The translations under genes were made by a program, and so were the position numbers. Below the pieces are notes generated by a model. It worked only from the letters and a program-made list of their open reading frames with translations. It was not told the DNA's origin and made no database searches. From Davidsoniella eucalypti (Eukaryota > Ascomycota > Sordariomycetes > Microascales > Ceratocystidaceae), in the NCBI GenBank assembly GCA_004009845.1, contig RMBW01000260.1:1-26290 (forward strand): a stretch of DNA of 26,290 bases, in the 5' to 3' direction. Below are positions 1-11,499 of this stretch, piece after piece (the first letter of the stretch is position 1; every line of letters begins with the position of its first letter).

Positions 1-59
1 ATATTATAATGTTTAGATCTACGGGGGAATTAGAAAGTTAATAATACTAACGAAGTATT

Positions 60-450
60 TCATACTTTTGTGTAAAGTAGTAATGTGTATTCAGAATTCG
101 TTAAAGCTTTGAGGTGTTTTTTTACAAATATGTCGAGCATAAACGTGACGTCTAGCTTCAGGGAGGAAACTAACTAGCATGCCGTTTTTGAGTATTTTTT
201 TTTCACTAAGCAGCACATAATATATGAACGGTTCTTTAAAAGAACCGCAGCAGAACTGCTAGTATTTGGACACAAATAGGACTGCAATCAATTTACTGGA
301 TGAAACACACTACAAACGGCAAGTTATAAGTACACCAAGGGCAGGTCTACATACTCATGAAGCATTAAGGGTAAAGTACAAGAATTTGTATTAGTCAGAT
401 ACAGCAAGAAGAAATGTTACCAAATATGTCAAGTACTATCACAATAAACA
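60..450 (+). repeat. Diverged inverted repeat, arm A1 (partner 4440-4740)
   Basis: Read forward, this stretch aligns by eye with the reverse complement of about 4440-4740. Shared blocks include a core of about 20 bases at 377-400 against 4507-4530, the AACTGCTAGTATTTG segment near 255, and a block near 110-220. Many differences are transitions and identity looks around 70 percent. It has no coding capacity and is probably part of a long degraded mobile element whose ends I cannot define. Confidence 0.55.
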
Positions 451-544
451 CTCAAGGCGATGTAGAAGAATATCCTAATTAAATATAAGATTGAAGACTT
501 GGTTTAAAATAACATACTGACGGTAATTCTCCACAAAATGCATA

Positions 545-1900
545 GACATATTGATTAAATAAAGTAATTCGTACTCATAGTATACTATATATCATTAGGA
601 TTTCTACGATACAAAGCAGGTATCTAGGTACGATAGAGAAATAGAGTCAATTAAATTTAAAAGGATAGAGAGCCAAGCAAGGTAATATAACAAGCTGATT
701 TAATATATTACCGGGCATTACAGCACAATTGGCAGGACAGACACCCACTTGCTATATCTATCTATATGATGATATTGAGTGCTATTGAAAAGGGAAATAA
801 AATGAAAAGAATTCTAGAGAAAAACGACAGTATATATAAGTATTACTATATATTTGAATTATGTTCTTTTGCCATAAGTAGAATGACAAGACTAATATGG
901 AACTTCAAATTACAAACAACTTTAGGTACTTATACCATTAGAATAGCATGACATTGGGTGCTTGGGATTTAGAGTTTACATGATTGATAAAACAACAAGA
1001 GAAGTAGTCGCAACTGGCACAGTTGGTATTTTAAAACCTACATAGTAATCACTTTCTATGGTATTTGCAGGATATATTGATCACAAAATGATTCCCGATT
1101 TATAATAAGTTGAGATGGTCGGCAAAACATAAGAGCAAAGACCAAGTTTGTCGAGAAAATGCTCTATAAACATGTAAGAAGGACACTCGTAGTAAAATCA
1201 GGAATGATCAATGACTTACTGTAAGTTTTGTAGTTCTAACGGAATGTTGCATTTCAAGGGAAATGTAATAAGGTAAGACATAAAGATTGGGCAAGAATAT
1301 AGGAAATGGTAAACTATCAAAGATTGTAGACCCCAAATACTAGCAATAGTTTGTTAGAAAATGGTTAATAAATACTGGGTTGTGTTATTGAGTATCGAGA
1401 GAAAATTACATTGGCTAATTAACAGAGAAAGAGTTATGAATGAGTCACAACTGCAAGCTAGGCGATTGGGAAATGATTGTATAATCAGTCACTGAAGTAT
1501 AGTTCTCTACATAGTACAAATGTTGACTATTAAGTACATCAAAGAAATGAATGTGTTGTCGGCAAGTAAGGTATGACTATTCATTGAGTGACTCCAGCTC
1601 AGTAAGTATATGAATGTCAACCCTGCTGTAGCTATATATGTTAGATATAGCAAACGCAAGCTATGACTTGATGCACTTAGCAATAAAATAGCTTATAGTT
1701 GGTAAGTAATATATCATTGCTTGTTGTACCACAAGTTGTTAATATTGGAGTGAATAAAGTCCATTATTATGATAAGTCAAGTGGTAAATTCATTAGTGCT
1801 GGTAGATTTCAACTATGTCAAGATATTCCAGTATCATTGACCACTAAACATACCGAGTACACCAAGAAGAACTATGATGCACTAGCCATACTGTCTCTAT
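545..1900 (+). repeat. Diverged inverted repeat, arm B1 (partner about 9380-11415)
   Basis: Blocks at about 566-640, 645-800, 870-1055, 1655-1700 and 1846-1872 match, in the same order, the reverse complement of about 11415-10905, 10880-10840 and 9411-9385. One block near 985-1045 reads similarly in both copies (MIDKTT then VVATGTVGI), so the element may once have been coding, but I recognise no protein. The left arm holds about 600 extra bases between 1060 and 1650. The right arm holds about 1.3 kb extra, including a ~400 bp repeat (10426-10827). Confidence 0.6.
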
Positions 1901-2721
1901 AATTTCAAGCTTCCAATACAAGTTATCAGCTACATATGAAGCAAGGGTGTTCTATGTATGGAGTTCGAGATCTATCCACTGTAGATCGGGCCATCATCAC
2001 CCGCCTAGATTCTAGAAATTACATGGTATTTCATCTGTTCAGACAATAGAGAAATCCAATTGTCAGAAAGAATATAATCATCATGATTACCTGGATCACA
2101 ATGTGGAGATGGGGGCGAGTTGAAGTGGAATCATAATTATCAACTATAAAGATATGGGAAATATGGCAATCGAACTGTATCTTTTTTTTATGTCTCATGT
2201 TATTTGTATATTACCAGTATCATATGACTAAAACTTGATATCTTCTACATGTTATGTATAAATACTGTTGTTGTGGCGTGGAAGCTGAACTAATAAACGA
2301 AGATATGATTCTGGCATCAACTATGAAAGACGATACCAGGAGAAGAAGGTTGCTTTTTCTACAGTGTATAGGGCAATTACACACATATTCTGAATGATGA
2401 CTGTCTTTGAGTTTATCTAGCTATGATGAAAATTCCAACTTTGTAAGCAGTTTCAACCCGAGTCTAGGTACAGTTGTCTACAATTGCCTAAGTCTTGAAT
2501 GCCATATCCATGAGCTAAAGTCTTTGATGCAAAGGATACAGTATAACAACGATTACAAAGGTTTTCGAATGGCAAAAAAGTTATATAATGCATGCTGTCA
2601 ATGCTATCTGTCAACTGCTTGCCTCGGCGATAGTAGAGAGCAAGACCGAAATACTTATTTACCTTTTTCACATGGAAATCTGTAGATATATATCAAGTTG
2701 AACTCATATAGACTAAGCGTT

Positions 2722-2841
2722 AGTGTTATGAAATAACACTCGCAGACTCTCCGCATGAGGCTTAGGGTTGATACAAGCCTCACCTTTCGACTCCGGTGGC
2801 AACAATTCCTGCATTGAGGCTAGACTTGATACACAGCCAAC
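2722..2841. repeat. Short hairpins and a repeated GAGGCT...TTGATACA motif
   Basis: At 2722-2740 a 7-bp perfect stem (AGTGTTA/TAACACT) closes a 5-base loop. At 2757-2781 GAGGCTT pairs with AAGCCTC. The same pattern, GAGGCT, then TTGATACA, then AGCC, returns about 59 bases later near 2815-2841. This precedes the CT-rich tract at 2880-3060. It may be a remnant of an element's terminal region or leader; function unknown. Confidence 0.4.
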
Positions 2842-4372
2842 AGCATTGCCTCGAACTTCTGTCCGTAGACCAGATCCTTCTGTTTTCTTCATCTTCGGTT
2901 TAACATAAATATCTTGCTTGTTTCTTCCTTTCCTGTTCTCTTCTTTCCTTTCCCCTCCAAGCTTACAACTCTCTGTGTACCTGACCTCCTAGTGCAACTC
3001 CTCTTCTTGTTCTGTTCTTGTTCTTATCTTTGCTCCTGCTCCTGTCCTGATCTAGTTCCACTTTACTTAATTTATTATTCTGTTTATTTCTGATATCCTG
3101 AAAACACCAAAAACATCATCGCGTGACTACTCGCCTAGTGATCACTTGTTCCCTTTGAACTCCTGCCTGCCCGTCCATTACAGTTAGTCCTTCTCGTATG
3201 TTTTTAGTAACGTTAAGTATTTTGTTTCAGTGATAATTGACGACTTACGTTTCATTGCAAGTGTCTAGAGACTATATAGACATTTTTGAGCTTAACACGT
3301 ATGTTCATCAGTTGTTGTTGTGTGGCTGTAGTTCACCTTAGAGCTCTATAAATATTGTTTATTTCGCTTGTATATAGCTGCTCTATATGCCGGTATCACA
3401 CATTATTGAAAGACAATACTGGAGAAATCAGAGCACATATATAATGATAGATAGAGTGATTAGGAATTGAGTTGATCTTGGAATTAACATATCACTGTAG
3501 TTGTATATACAATCCTCTTCTCTTGACTCCTCAGTTAAAACAATAATATGGCCACCTTTATATAGAATACTATGCTACCTTGTATTGATGAATTTGCAAA
3601 GGTATATAACAGTGTGGCTTGAATCATAGAAGTTCGAAAGTTTCGTTTGCATTTGATACAATATTGATGCTGTAATGTATACCACACAATATTAGTATCA
3701 TTATGTATCAGAACCTTTCAGGTTCTACCAATGCAAAAATGTTGCCTTGAACATTAAGAGACACTATAGAGTAATACGACTTGTATTCACTATGCCAGTA
3801 GTCATAGCTAGCTACATACCCTACTATAAAATAATGTATATGGCTAGGTTTTAGTAACTCTACGTTTTACTTAGTGATATCAGAAGTCACTTTTATTATC
3901 GGCACAATTTTGACACCAGACAGTGAAGTGAGTATGTGACAAATATTTCGATCACTTGCCAAACTCTGCAATGATAATATCAAAATACTTGATACACTTG
4001 ATGTTCCTAAATCAACTTCTATTTGATTAAGCCATCTCTAAACTCAAAGCTAGGTTGACTTCTCTCAATCCCTCATCCTTCAATTTCAATCATAAACAAC
4101 CCACGGCTTGAGAAAATGTTTCTTAGGTCATTTGATCATGATGATTTATAAACCGGGCAAACTAAACAGACACTCCTGCCACAGAACAAATGAACAAAGT
4201 ACAGAATCATTACGTATTGGTAATAAAATGAGAAAGGGGCCATCTTGTCACAGCTAACCAAAAGATCTCTTAATATCGGTAATAACAGTTCAGCTTGTTT
4301 TAGCTCTTAGCTTTGGATCCTTTCTCTTCTAACATTTCTTCATCTTTTTGTAGGTGTACTAGCCTTGCACAT

Positions 4373-4403
4373 CACGTGTACTACGCATACACTACATCAC
4401 GTG
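4373..4403. promoter_or_regulatory. Paired CACGTG E-box motifs
   Basis: Two CACGTG palindromes lie 25 bases apart, at 4373-4378 and 4398-4403, each inside an ATCACGTG context. CACGTG is the core site of fungal bHLH regulators such as the Cbf1 and Ino2/4 types. No intact gene starts nearby on either strand, so this may be a relic promoter or chance. Confidence 0.3.
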
Positions 4404-4439
4404 ACTTACCTCCACTCTATAATAATAACACCTCCATAA

Positions 4440-4740
4440 CATTTCCTTCGTAGACCCCATTTAATAAATCACCCTTTTATATTTTCTCACAACAATCTTG
4501 CCTTATCTGACTAATACAAATTCTTGTATTACCTTAGTGCTTTATTTAGTACTATTTGATCTACAATATTAGCAGTACTGCTGTTGTTCTTTTGATAAAG
4601 TACAGTTCCTAAAATTATGTGCTCCTTGGTGAAAGAAACAGAAAAGGCAAGCTAGTTAGGGTTTCCACTCCCTAGAACTAGTACAATGTTTTCTACTCAA
4701 GACATCTTTGGCGAACACTTCAAATTTGTAACCAATTCTA
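4440..4740 (-). repeat. Diverged inverted repeat, arm A2 (partner 60-450)
   Basis: The reverse complement aligns with 60-450: the segment around 4507-4530, the segment around 4561-4605 and the block 4612-4715 match in the same order. No coding capacity. Divergence is rich in transitions, as RIP would give. Confidence 0.55.
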
Positions 4741-5008
4741 GTAAAAAAAAAAAAATTACCACTTTATAGGAATAAAAGTATTAAATACTTACAGTTAGTA
4801 TTGTTTTTTTTCCATCTAAAACTTTAAATTTGCAATTATATACAAATATAAGTATCACAACCACATTCTTAGTAAGCGAAATCATAGAAAAGTTACCATT
4901 TCTACATCAACTTTAGCCAATGACGCATTTAGATAAGCTTAAATTGAGTTGAATATAAATGGCCTCCGCCCTCTTATTAGCTATCAACTGCCACCGAATA
5001 ATACCACC

Positions 5009-5165
5009 TGGTTCTCCAAGGGCCATTAGGGTCTCTCGATGTCTAACGATCCACTAAGGTCAGATCCACATAAAGACGTAAAATTATAAATAAATAAATT
5101 AGAGCAAAAAAATTAAAAAAATTAAACAAAAAATTAAAGCAAAAAAATTAAATACAAAACAGATA
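5009..5165 (+). mobile_element. 3' terminus of a non-LTR element with A-rich tail
   Basis: The motif GGTTCTCCAAGGGCCATTAG, then GATCCACATAAAGACG followed by AAAATNATAA(N)TAAATAAAT, also occurs at 18384-18455, so it is a dispersed 3' end. It runs into an A-rich tract with interspersed TTAAA units up to about 5165, typical of a LINE or SINE tail. No coding part of the element is seen upstream; the copy is probably 5' truncated. I could not define target-site duplications. Confidence 0.55.
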
Positions 5166-6458
5166 CAAAAAATCCACAAAAAGAACTCCCTGGAGCTACT
5201 ATTCAGTGAGCCTCCAGGAGACTGGCAATCATGGCAGGTTTTGAAAAATGGAAACGGGAAATACTAGTTATTGACAGAAATAGTTAATCATATGTATAAT
5301 TAGGCATTCGGACATTGTGAAGTGCTATGTGTCACTCTTTCTACAAATCCCATAACATGACTTAAACAAAGTGGCGATGTTAGGGTTTGACTAACAACCC
5401 TGTGTCTTTCCTCCCATTTTATTATGACCCAGCTCTTGAATAATCTCTAAACTAGTTGTATGTAAAATCTTCATCTTCTTCTCGATATATGATTTGGCTT
5501 TAATCTATAAAGTTTAATTTGTCTCTGGGCTAGGTACCTTTCATCGTGAAATTAAGAGCCAAAAAACCCAAAAAGATACCAATGCAAAACACTACTTGCC
5601 TTTTCCGAACGCCTCAATCTCTCTGGGTTTTTATACATTTTTCGGACTGTTTGTCTCCTTCTTGAACAACCATTTCTAATTTGTATCTATGTCAAAAGTG
5701 TATGTCTCAATCTGGAAGTCGCTAAGTGATGAAAATGATAGTCTAAAAGAGGATTGTTGGCCTTGTTAGACATAAATATGGCCATCATATCTTTTACGGT
5801 TTTAAAGATAGCATTCATTTACATGATCAACAGAGAGCAAAACCATACAAACAGAGAGTTCTACAATGCTATAAAATATGTGAAATTGGGGGTCAAGAGT
5901 CGAGCCATATTTAATTGTAACTAAAAGTCAGAAACTCACCTAAGTCTTAAATCGTACCTCGATATTTTGCCATAATGGACAAATATAGTTAAATTGCCTC
6001 AAATGTTGAAAAACAAGACACTTTTGAACCGTTCTGTGGTGGCATAGCCATAACTAGTACTGGCTAATATAGTTAGTTTCAAGGTGAAAACACAATCAAT
6101 TCATGTTTCTTTTCAGTCTTAACACCATCCTATTAAGAAGAGTTGCAATTTGATGGAAGGGCATGATTATAAAGAGGGGGAAGAGGCAACTATAGATAGG
6201 CTACAATTTGGTTTTGTCACTTCTGATATTGACTTGTGTCTTCATACCCTAAAATATTATTGGATCGCCATAGATAAATCAAGGTAGGAGCCAGAAAATC
6301 TAAGAGTAATCGTAGCAAAAGAAACCAAAAGTAGACATGGCTAAGCAGATGATCAGCAAATCATCGACGCACTGTCTTGTCACTCTAGAGATATCCTAAG
6401 TTGACAAAACAGAGAGTATTATAACGTCATGGGGAAAGAGCCAGGATGGGTATCCTCT

Positions 6459-7363
6459 TTAGTTAGAAACACCACCAGACTCGTAGTAATAAGCAGTGAG
6501 AGTAATGGTAGAAGAAGAAGTGGAGCTAATGCTGAAGGCCAACTGTGGGAAAATACCGTCAGAGACGTCACTGCCAAGTAGGGTGTACTCCAAAAGGGCC
6601 GACCTCATAAGTAGCAGTCTCGCTTACCAGAGTAGAGTCCTTGGCGTTGGTAGCCAGAGTCTAGGTATTGTAGCATAGGGCTCGTAGACCTCGACAGCAA
6701 AGACCAGGTCCTGGTTATAGAAGGTCTGGCCAACATGGCTGGCATAGTTCTCAGAGCCAAGAGTTGAGTTAGCTAGAAGAATGACATTGGGGTGAGCATA
6801 ATGTGAATGTGGGTGGCACGAGAAGTGTAGTGACCAGGGAAGATAGACTTGAAGTTGGCAACAAGACATTGGGGACTGGCTTGTAAATGTCGACATCGAT
6901 GACCTAATAGTCCATAAGCAAATCAACACCCTCTTGGGTCTTGGAGATGTCTTCACAGACATACTCTCCAGCAACATTGGAAATAGTAAACTAGAACAAA
7001 AGCTGATAGATCAAATGTATAGAGAAAACTTACAGTAAGGACCCTGAGTGACTCCTGAGGTCAGGATGTTGTACCCAGCAAAGAGAGTGGAAGCGTCAGT
7101 GTTAAGAGTGTAACTCTCAGAGGTCTTGTTGTGATTGGTAGTCAGGACAGAAGTCAGAAATCACCTTTCGATCTCATGTTTAGCGTACGGCAGTGACATC
7201 AAGAGCCTTGAGCGTCTCAGCAGTGAGTAAGAGAATAACGCTTAGTATTGGAGAGGTAATCACGGCGCTCAAGAGCCTCCTATACGATGCTGAGGCCAAG
7301 GTGAGCGTTAGCCAGAGAGGCCGCGACATCCAGAGTAGCGATGATGTTGTGAACGAAGACCAT
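6459..7363 (-). pseudogene. Extracellular intradiol ring-cleavage dioxygenase, RIP-type pseudogene
   Basis: Minus-strand relic of the fungal secreted intradiol dioxygenase family (catechol/protocatechuate-like, non-haem Fe(III), opening aromatic rings). Visible in order: start MVFVHNIIAT with a hydrophobic leader; AHLGLSIV; ERRDYLSNTKRYSL; the HNKTSESYTLNTDASTLFAG block; VTQGPY; a GTAAGT...TAG intron-like gap at about 6986-7029; VAGEYVCEDISKTQEGVDL; VIDVDIYKPVPNV; IFPGHYTSRATHIHIM with the HxH iron-ligand motif; SHVGQTFYNQDLVFAVEVYEPYAT; LLGSDVSDGIFP; and a natural end at YYYESGGVSN. Decay: TAG at a Gln-type position early and again in the MDY-stop-VIDV stretch (CAG to TAG, a CpA to TpA change), a TGA after the SLTHC stretch, further frame slips, and loss of the central segment (WHCN...FLRG region) before the IFPGHY block. 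Start chosen because a CT-rich leader precedes it directly. Family call is by motif recall, not by search. Confidence 0.8.
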
Positions 7364-7545
7364 TTTGAAAGATAAGTTGTTGATAGTAGAGTGAAAAGAG
7401 AGTAGATGAAGTTGAAGTTGAAGTTGTAAAATGAAAGAAAGTCGGAAGTAAGAAGAGAATGGTAGAGAGATGTTGTTATGGAATGATGTGATGAAGAAAG
7501 GAAATCAAAAGAGTTCTTCAGTGTGATAATGAAAGGATCTAGGAC
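7364..7545 (-). promoter_or_regulatory. CT-rich 5' leader/promoter of the dioxygenase relic
   Basis: On the minus strand the DNA just before the start codon is a long pyrimidine-rich run with repeated CAACTT units, ending CTTTCAAAATGG around the ATG. This is the usual look of a well-expressed filamentous-fungal 5' UTR. It supports the chosen start and the orientation of the relic. Confidence 0.5.
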
Positions 7546-7558
7546 CCATTATTGTTGA

Positions 7559-7576
7559 CTGTGGTAGATACCACAG
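7559..7576. promoter_or_regulatory. 18-bp perfect palindrome upstream of the dioxygenase relic
   Basis: CTGTGGTA and TACCACAG face each other around a central GA, about 200 bases upstream of the pseudogene start. Size and symmetry suit a dimeric DNA-binding protein site. It survives in a region that has otherwise mutated heavily. Regulator unknown. Confidence 0.35.
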
Positions 7577-7599
7577 CCGTTTACCTTTACATAAGGAGG

Positions 7600-9380
7600 C
7601 CGTCTTATTCTTGTCTAGTTCTTTCCTTTTCCTCTCTATCTTCTTCAACCTTTGAATATACTTTTATACTTCTATCTTTTCAAGCCTCGTTCTCGTCGTA
7701 GATCGTCAAAGATAAAGGCTCAATGCTTATACAGATTCTCATGATGGTGATGTTCTAATTCGTGCCCGGACTTGACTAATGCAATACCCCCTCTCCCCTC
7801 CCTTCCATCGCGAGCTAAGAGACTGTACTAGTTGTAGACTACTGCGCTACAAGAACAACCAAAGTAAAAGTTGGGGCCTAAATTCTTATCACCGACTTCC
7901 AGCATAGCTTAGCTAAATCTAATGTATATGAAGGAATAAGCCCTCACCATAACAAGAGTGTGACCTAATGAAATCAATTGGACCTATATTCTGACCTAGT
8001 ATATATACGTGGCTCGAATACACTATCCGATGTCTCACATAAGCTTGATGTAGGCTGAGAGAATGCAATAGTTGCTGATATAACCCAAGATTCTGTAGCT
8101 TGCAGACAAATAAGGCAATAGTTTTCCTGTTGGTAACATGTCGACAAACCATCCATAGCCCAGACGTACCTGTTACTGCTAAAATACCGTGTAGATAGCA
8201 TTATTATACAGTTACTCAATAATGGTTCCGGTAACAAATGAGGTTGCATTGTTCTTGATACCAAGTTTGCCTCAATTTCCATAGAGAATTATTAGGATAG
8301 AGGTGATAAGACCGAAGGGGTGATAATTTGGTGATGAGGAATTATTGTTTCAACTTTGATAAATACACACGACCGTAGCGGTGAGCGAGCTCGGTGTGAA
8401 GACCCAACCCTGATGAACGGCATAACCATGATGACGATATAGAAAATTCCAGAGACATTTATACTAATTAGTACTCAAATTATAGAAAATTATGATGTAT
8501 TTGCATCCCGCTTGTAGAATATACTTGATTTATCTAGTCAATTGCAGTACTTGAATATAGCAGAAAGTATGTGATCAGAAAAACGATGTATATAATGGTA
8601 GATTGGAAAGACGAAATCATTTTTAATTGGTTCATAAGGGTTAGATAAATTGACGTATATCATCATATGAGATATTTCTATGGATATAACCGATTTCCAT
8701 TAATTGTAACATGACTCAATACCGCTATCTTAGCAACAGAGATGAATGTATGAGCATATTAATAGCTAAACATTATAGAAGAAGATGGTGGAAGATAACA
8801 TTTTGAAACATGAAAAAATATCTAGTAATAGTAATGGCAAGGGACTTCGGCCTTGCCAGCTTCCTTAGCACGCAAAGTTAACCTGCTTCACATGGACAAT
8901 CTTCTCCTTAGAGAGGTACGTATTTAGTCCTTGAGTGTTATCGGCGTCAGATAGCAAGTGATATCAGTGGCTAGATGACTTCCTAGGCTGTTCAGCCACG
9001 AATCTGAAATTCTTGACTTGTCCTGATGATTAAATAACCAACGCTAGTTGCAACGCTTCATTATCACGCAGTGGTGGGAACCAAGTTAGGCTCGGAATTC
9101 GGAAGCCTCTAGCGTTGCGGAGGTGTGACTGCGAGGGAACTGTTCATGACACAAACGGTTTTCACCACCTTGTCAAATAGGAAAACAAAGAAAAGATATG
9201 ATTGCAGTGTGGGAGTCGGCACCCTTCAAGTTTAGAGCACATGGCTTTGGGCAACTGTGGCGTGTTCTAATGGTGTACAATGTCGGCGAGTAGCTAGGGT
9301 TGGGTCATATATACAGCGGCTTCAGTCAAGGGAACTCTTGAGGCACGTTCTAAAGCATATTCCACCTGTTGGGCATGGCA
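7600..9380. other. Non-coding/degenerate stretch with a possible unrecognised ORF relic
   Basis: A CT-rich tract at about 7610-7680 lies at the head, followed by AT-rich sequence with no gene I recognise. Minus-strand open frames at 7919-8282 resemble no known protein. From 9305 down to 8865 one minus frame reads as a run of plausible peptide with few stops (for example ALQLALVI, QVKNFRFVAEQPRKSS, SDADNTQGLNTYLSKEKIV), and at least two of its stops are TAA or TGA of the kind RIP makes. This could be the tail of a dead gene, but I cannot assign it. Confidence 0.3.
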
Positions 9381-11415
9381 GTTCTTCTTAGTGTACTCGG
9401 TATGTTTGGCGGTTCTCATAGAACCAATAAAGCTGCCATTAATCTGGCAACCGCTCTGCATGGTGTCGAAACGCTCTAGAATCTTCTTGTGGATTATGCA
9501 AAATTGTAACAAACATACCCTTTCCACAAGACCCAAATGATCATTGTTGCAGGTTATATCTTTGTGAACTCAGTAGCAATTAGAAGCGAATGCGGGGTGA
9601 TCATGAAGATCTTGAGTACTATATCTAGATATAAGATGAACATCTTCAGAGGCACTGAGAATTCTCCTCCGCAGTCAACTGGACTAGACACTAGAACTAC
9701 CCTTTCATCGCCTATATCATCTCACAGTATTATTCTGCACATCCAAATATATATTGTCACTGCATCAATTCCTGTTATATATCAATATTTGAAGTTGACC
9801 AACTAACGTAACCAATTTTTCATGATCGAAAATAGCAGTAACCCATCTTCAAGTAGATTTCGAGGAGACCATCTGTTGAGATATATATATATGCCTATCG
9901 AGGCCTTCAGGACTTGCCGAACCTCAGGACATTCTTGTCGGAATCCACAATGCCAGAAACGAAAGTACAAAGATGATACTATTCCGGCTAGTCACTGCCT
10001 ACTTGGAGCTGTGGCCATTATTACTTGGGCCTTCTCGAGAAGTGGTGTGTCAAGACTGTGTTCGATAGATGAATTCCGGATCATTTATGTAGTCCTACTA
10101 GAATCCTGTATAGCAGGCTTGGTAACAACTTTTTCTTAACTACCGCTTCACGCCTACTGTACAATTCTAGAGATGGTGAGTAATATATGTGCTAAACTTG
10201 GAACATAGGCGGCTTCTCAAGGCTAAGCATGACTCAGACGTAGGTCTTGATTACTAGTTCTCTATAATCTTCAACTTCTAGTTTTTGTTTTTTTGCCAAA
10301 GCCCTGATACCTTCAGTAATAGCTAATGAGATAAGGCTTGAGATAATTTTTGGTGTTCAGGGACATGTAATGAGATGCCAGAATCAATAAAACAGACCTT
10401 ATTCGTAGGAAACGATATCGCCATGAAATGTGAATCATTACCTATATATTGAAATCTTTATCTCATATTTCAACTCATACCACATCCCCTTCACCATATT
10501 TCCAGGAGCTATTCTTGTAGCATTACTACAAACAGATACAGCTTTACGCAATGAATTCTTGTTTTTCCGAGCTATAATTGTAGTTGCATTGTTAAACAAC
10601 CTTCAAGTTATTAGTAAAATCTAGCAACTTCATTTCCATTACATGCTCATTTATATCTACACGAAAGTCCAGATTTACGTTACAACCAATCTATAAACTT
10701 GAATCTACCCTCCCAAGTTTTCATTATAATTTAATTAACCCCTCACATACATTGTTTATTTCTCATCCAAAAACAATTGCTGTTAACCAGTCATCGTTGT
10801 CGTTGTTTTGAGTTTTTAATCATTCGTTTATATTTCTTATAAACTATTTCATTGCTAAGTGCATCAAGTCATAGCTTGCGACGATCTCAGCCTGCGTTAT
10901 AAGTCAGGAATCATTCAGTGGTTAATTAGTTGAGTATTGAAATACCAACTGTACCAGTTGCAACCACTTCACTTGTTGTTTTATCAATCATGTGAGGCCT
11001 GAATCCCAACCATCTAACATTGCACTATTCCAATTGTACTATTCCAATTGTAAGTACCTAAAGTTGCTGATAATTTCAAATACCATATTAGTCTTGTCGT
11101 TATTCTTATAACAAAATAACCTAATTAATACTTATACCATCTTTCTCCTCCTAATTCTTTGCATGTTATTTCCATTTTCAATAGCACTCACTATTATTAT
11201 ATAGATAGACATAGCAAGTGAGTGTCTGTCCTGCCAATTGTGCTGTAATGCCCGGTAATATATTAAATCAGCTTGTTATATTATCTTGCTTAGCTAACTA
11301 ACCTTTTCAATTTTATTGGCCAACTGTCTCTATCGTACCTAGATACTTGCTTTATATAGTAGAAATCCTAATCAATATATAGTATACTACGAGTATGAAT
11401 TACGTCATGCCATCA
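9380..11415 (-). repeat. Diverged inverted repeat, arm B2 (partner 545-1900), with nested insertion
   Basis: Reverse-complement matches to 545-1900 run 11415-10905, 10880-10840 and 9411-9385. The last block matches 1846-1872 with one mismatch over 27 bases. Between 10840 and 9411 the arm is expanded by about 1.3 kb relative to the left arm. Part of this is the 10426-10827 repeat, whose right edge falls where the two arms lose similarity, suggesting it inserted there. The small open frames at 9537-9806 and 9822-10139 resemble nothing I know. Confidence 0.55.
10426..10827 (+). repeat. ~400 bp dispersed repeat, copy 1
   Basis: Aligns along its whole length with 17534-17933 in the same orientation, at roughly 80 percent identity with mostly C/T and A/G differences. 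Both copies begin AAATGTGAA and keep a small open frame starting with a YLYIEIFISYF-like stretch, but these frames are probably only shared repeat sequence. The TGTGAA start would suit a solo LTR, but I cannot find a matching CA end or target duplication. The two copies flank the OrsD/RecQ-type gene. Confidence 0.65.
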
Positions 11416-11499
11416 ATATTTTAGCTCACAACTTTACCAATATTAACGTGATATTTAATTTTGTTTGGGTTTTATCTAAAAGCTCCTCTTCGACTCCGG

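Larger units (their letters stand above)
1..6458. other. AT-rich, gene-free repeat mosaic (RIP-like)
   Basis: I see no credible gene here. The sequence is strongly AT- and TA-rich with stops in all frames; the few open frames are 60-92 codons and match no protein I recognise. It is not unique sequence: 60-450 and 545-1900 recur in diverged inverted form elsewhere in the window, and about 5009-5165 is a non-LTR element 3' end. A CT-rich stretch at about 2880-3060 looks like an old fungal promoter or leader but no gene follows it. High TA content and loss of coding potential fit RIP of repeated DNA, which is an inference from composition. Confidence 0.75.

Noticed and set aside
7919..8282. Minus-strand open frames of 77 and 102 codons
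   Set aside because: They overlap in different frames, have no recognisable motif and lie in AT-rich, repeat-like DNA.
9537..10139. Two plus-strand open frames of 89 and 105 codons
   Set aside because: Composition is AT-rich and irregular, there is no domain or leader-like sequence, and they lie within a repeat arm. Not reported as genes.
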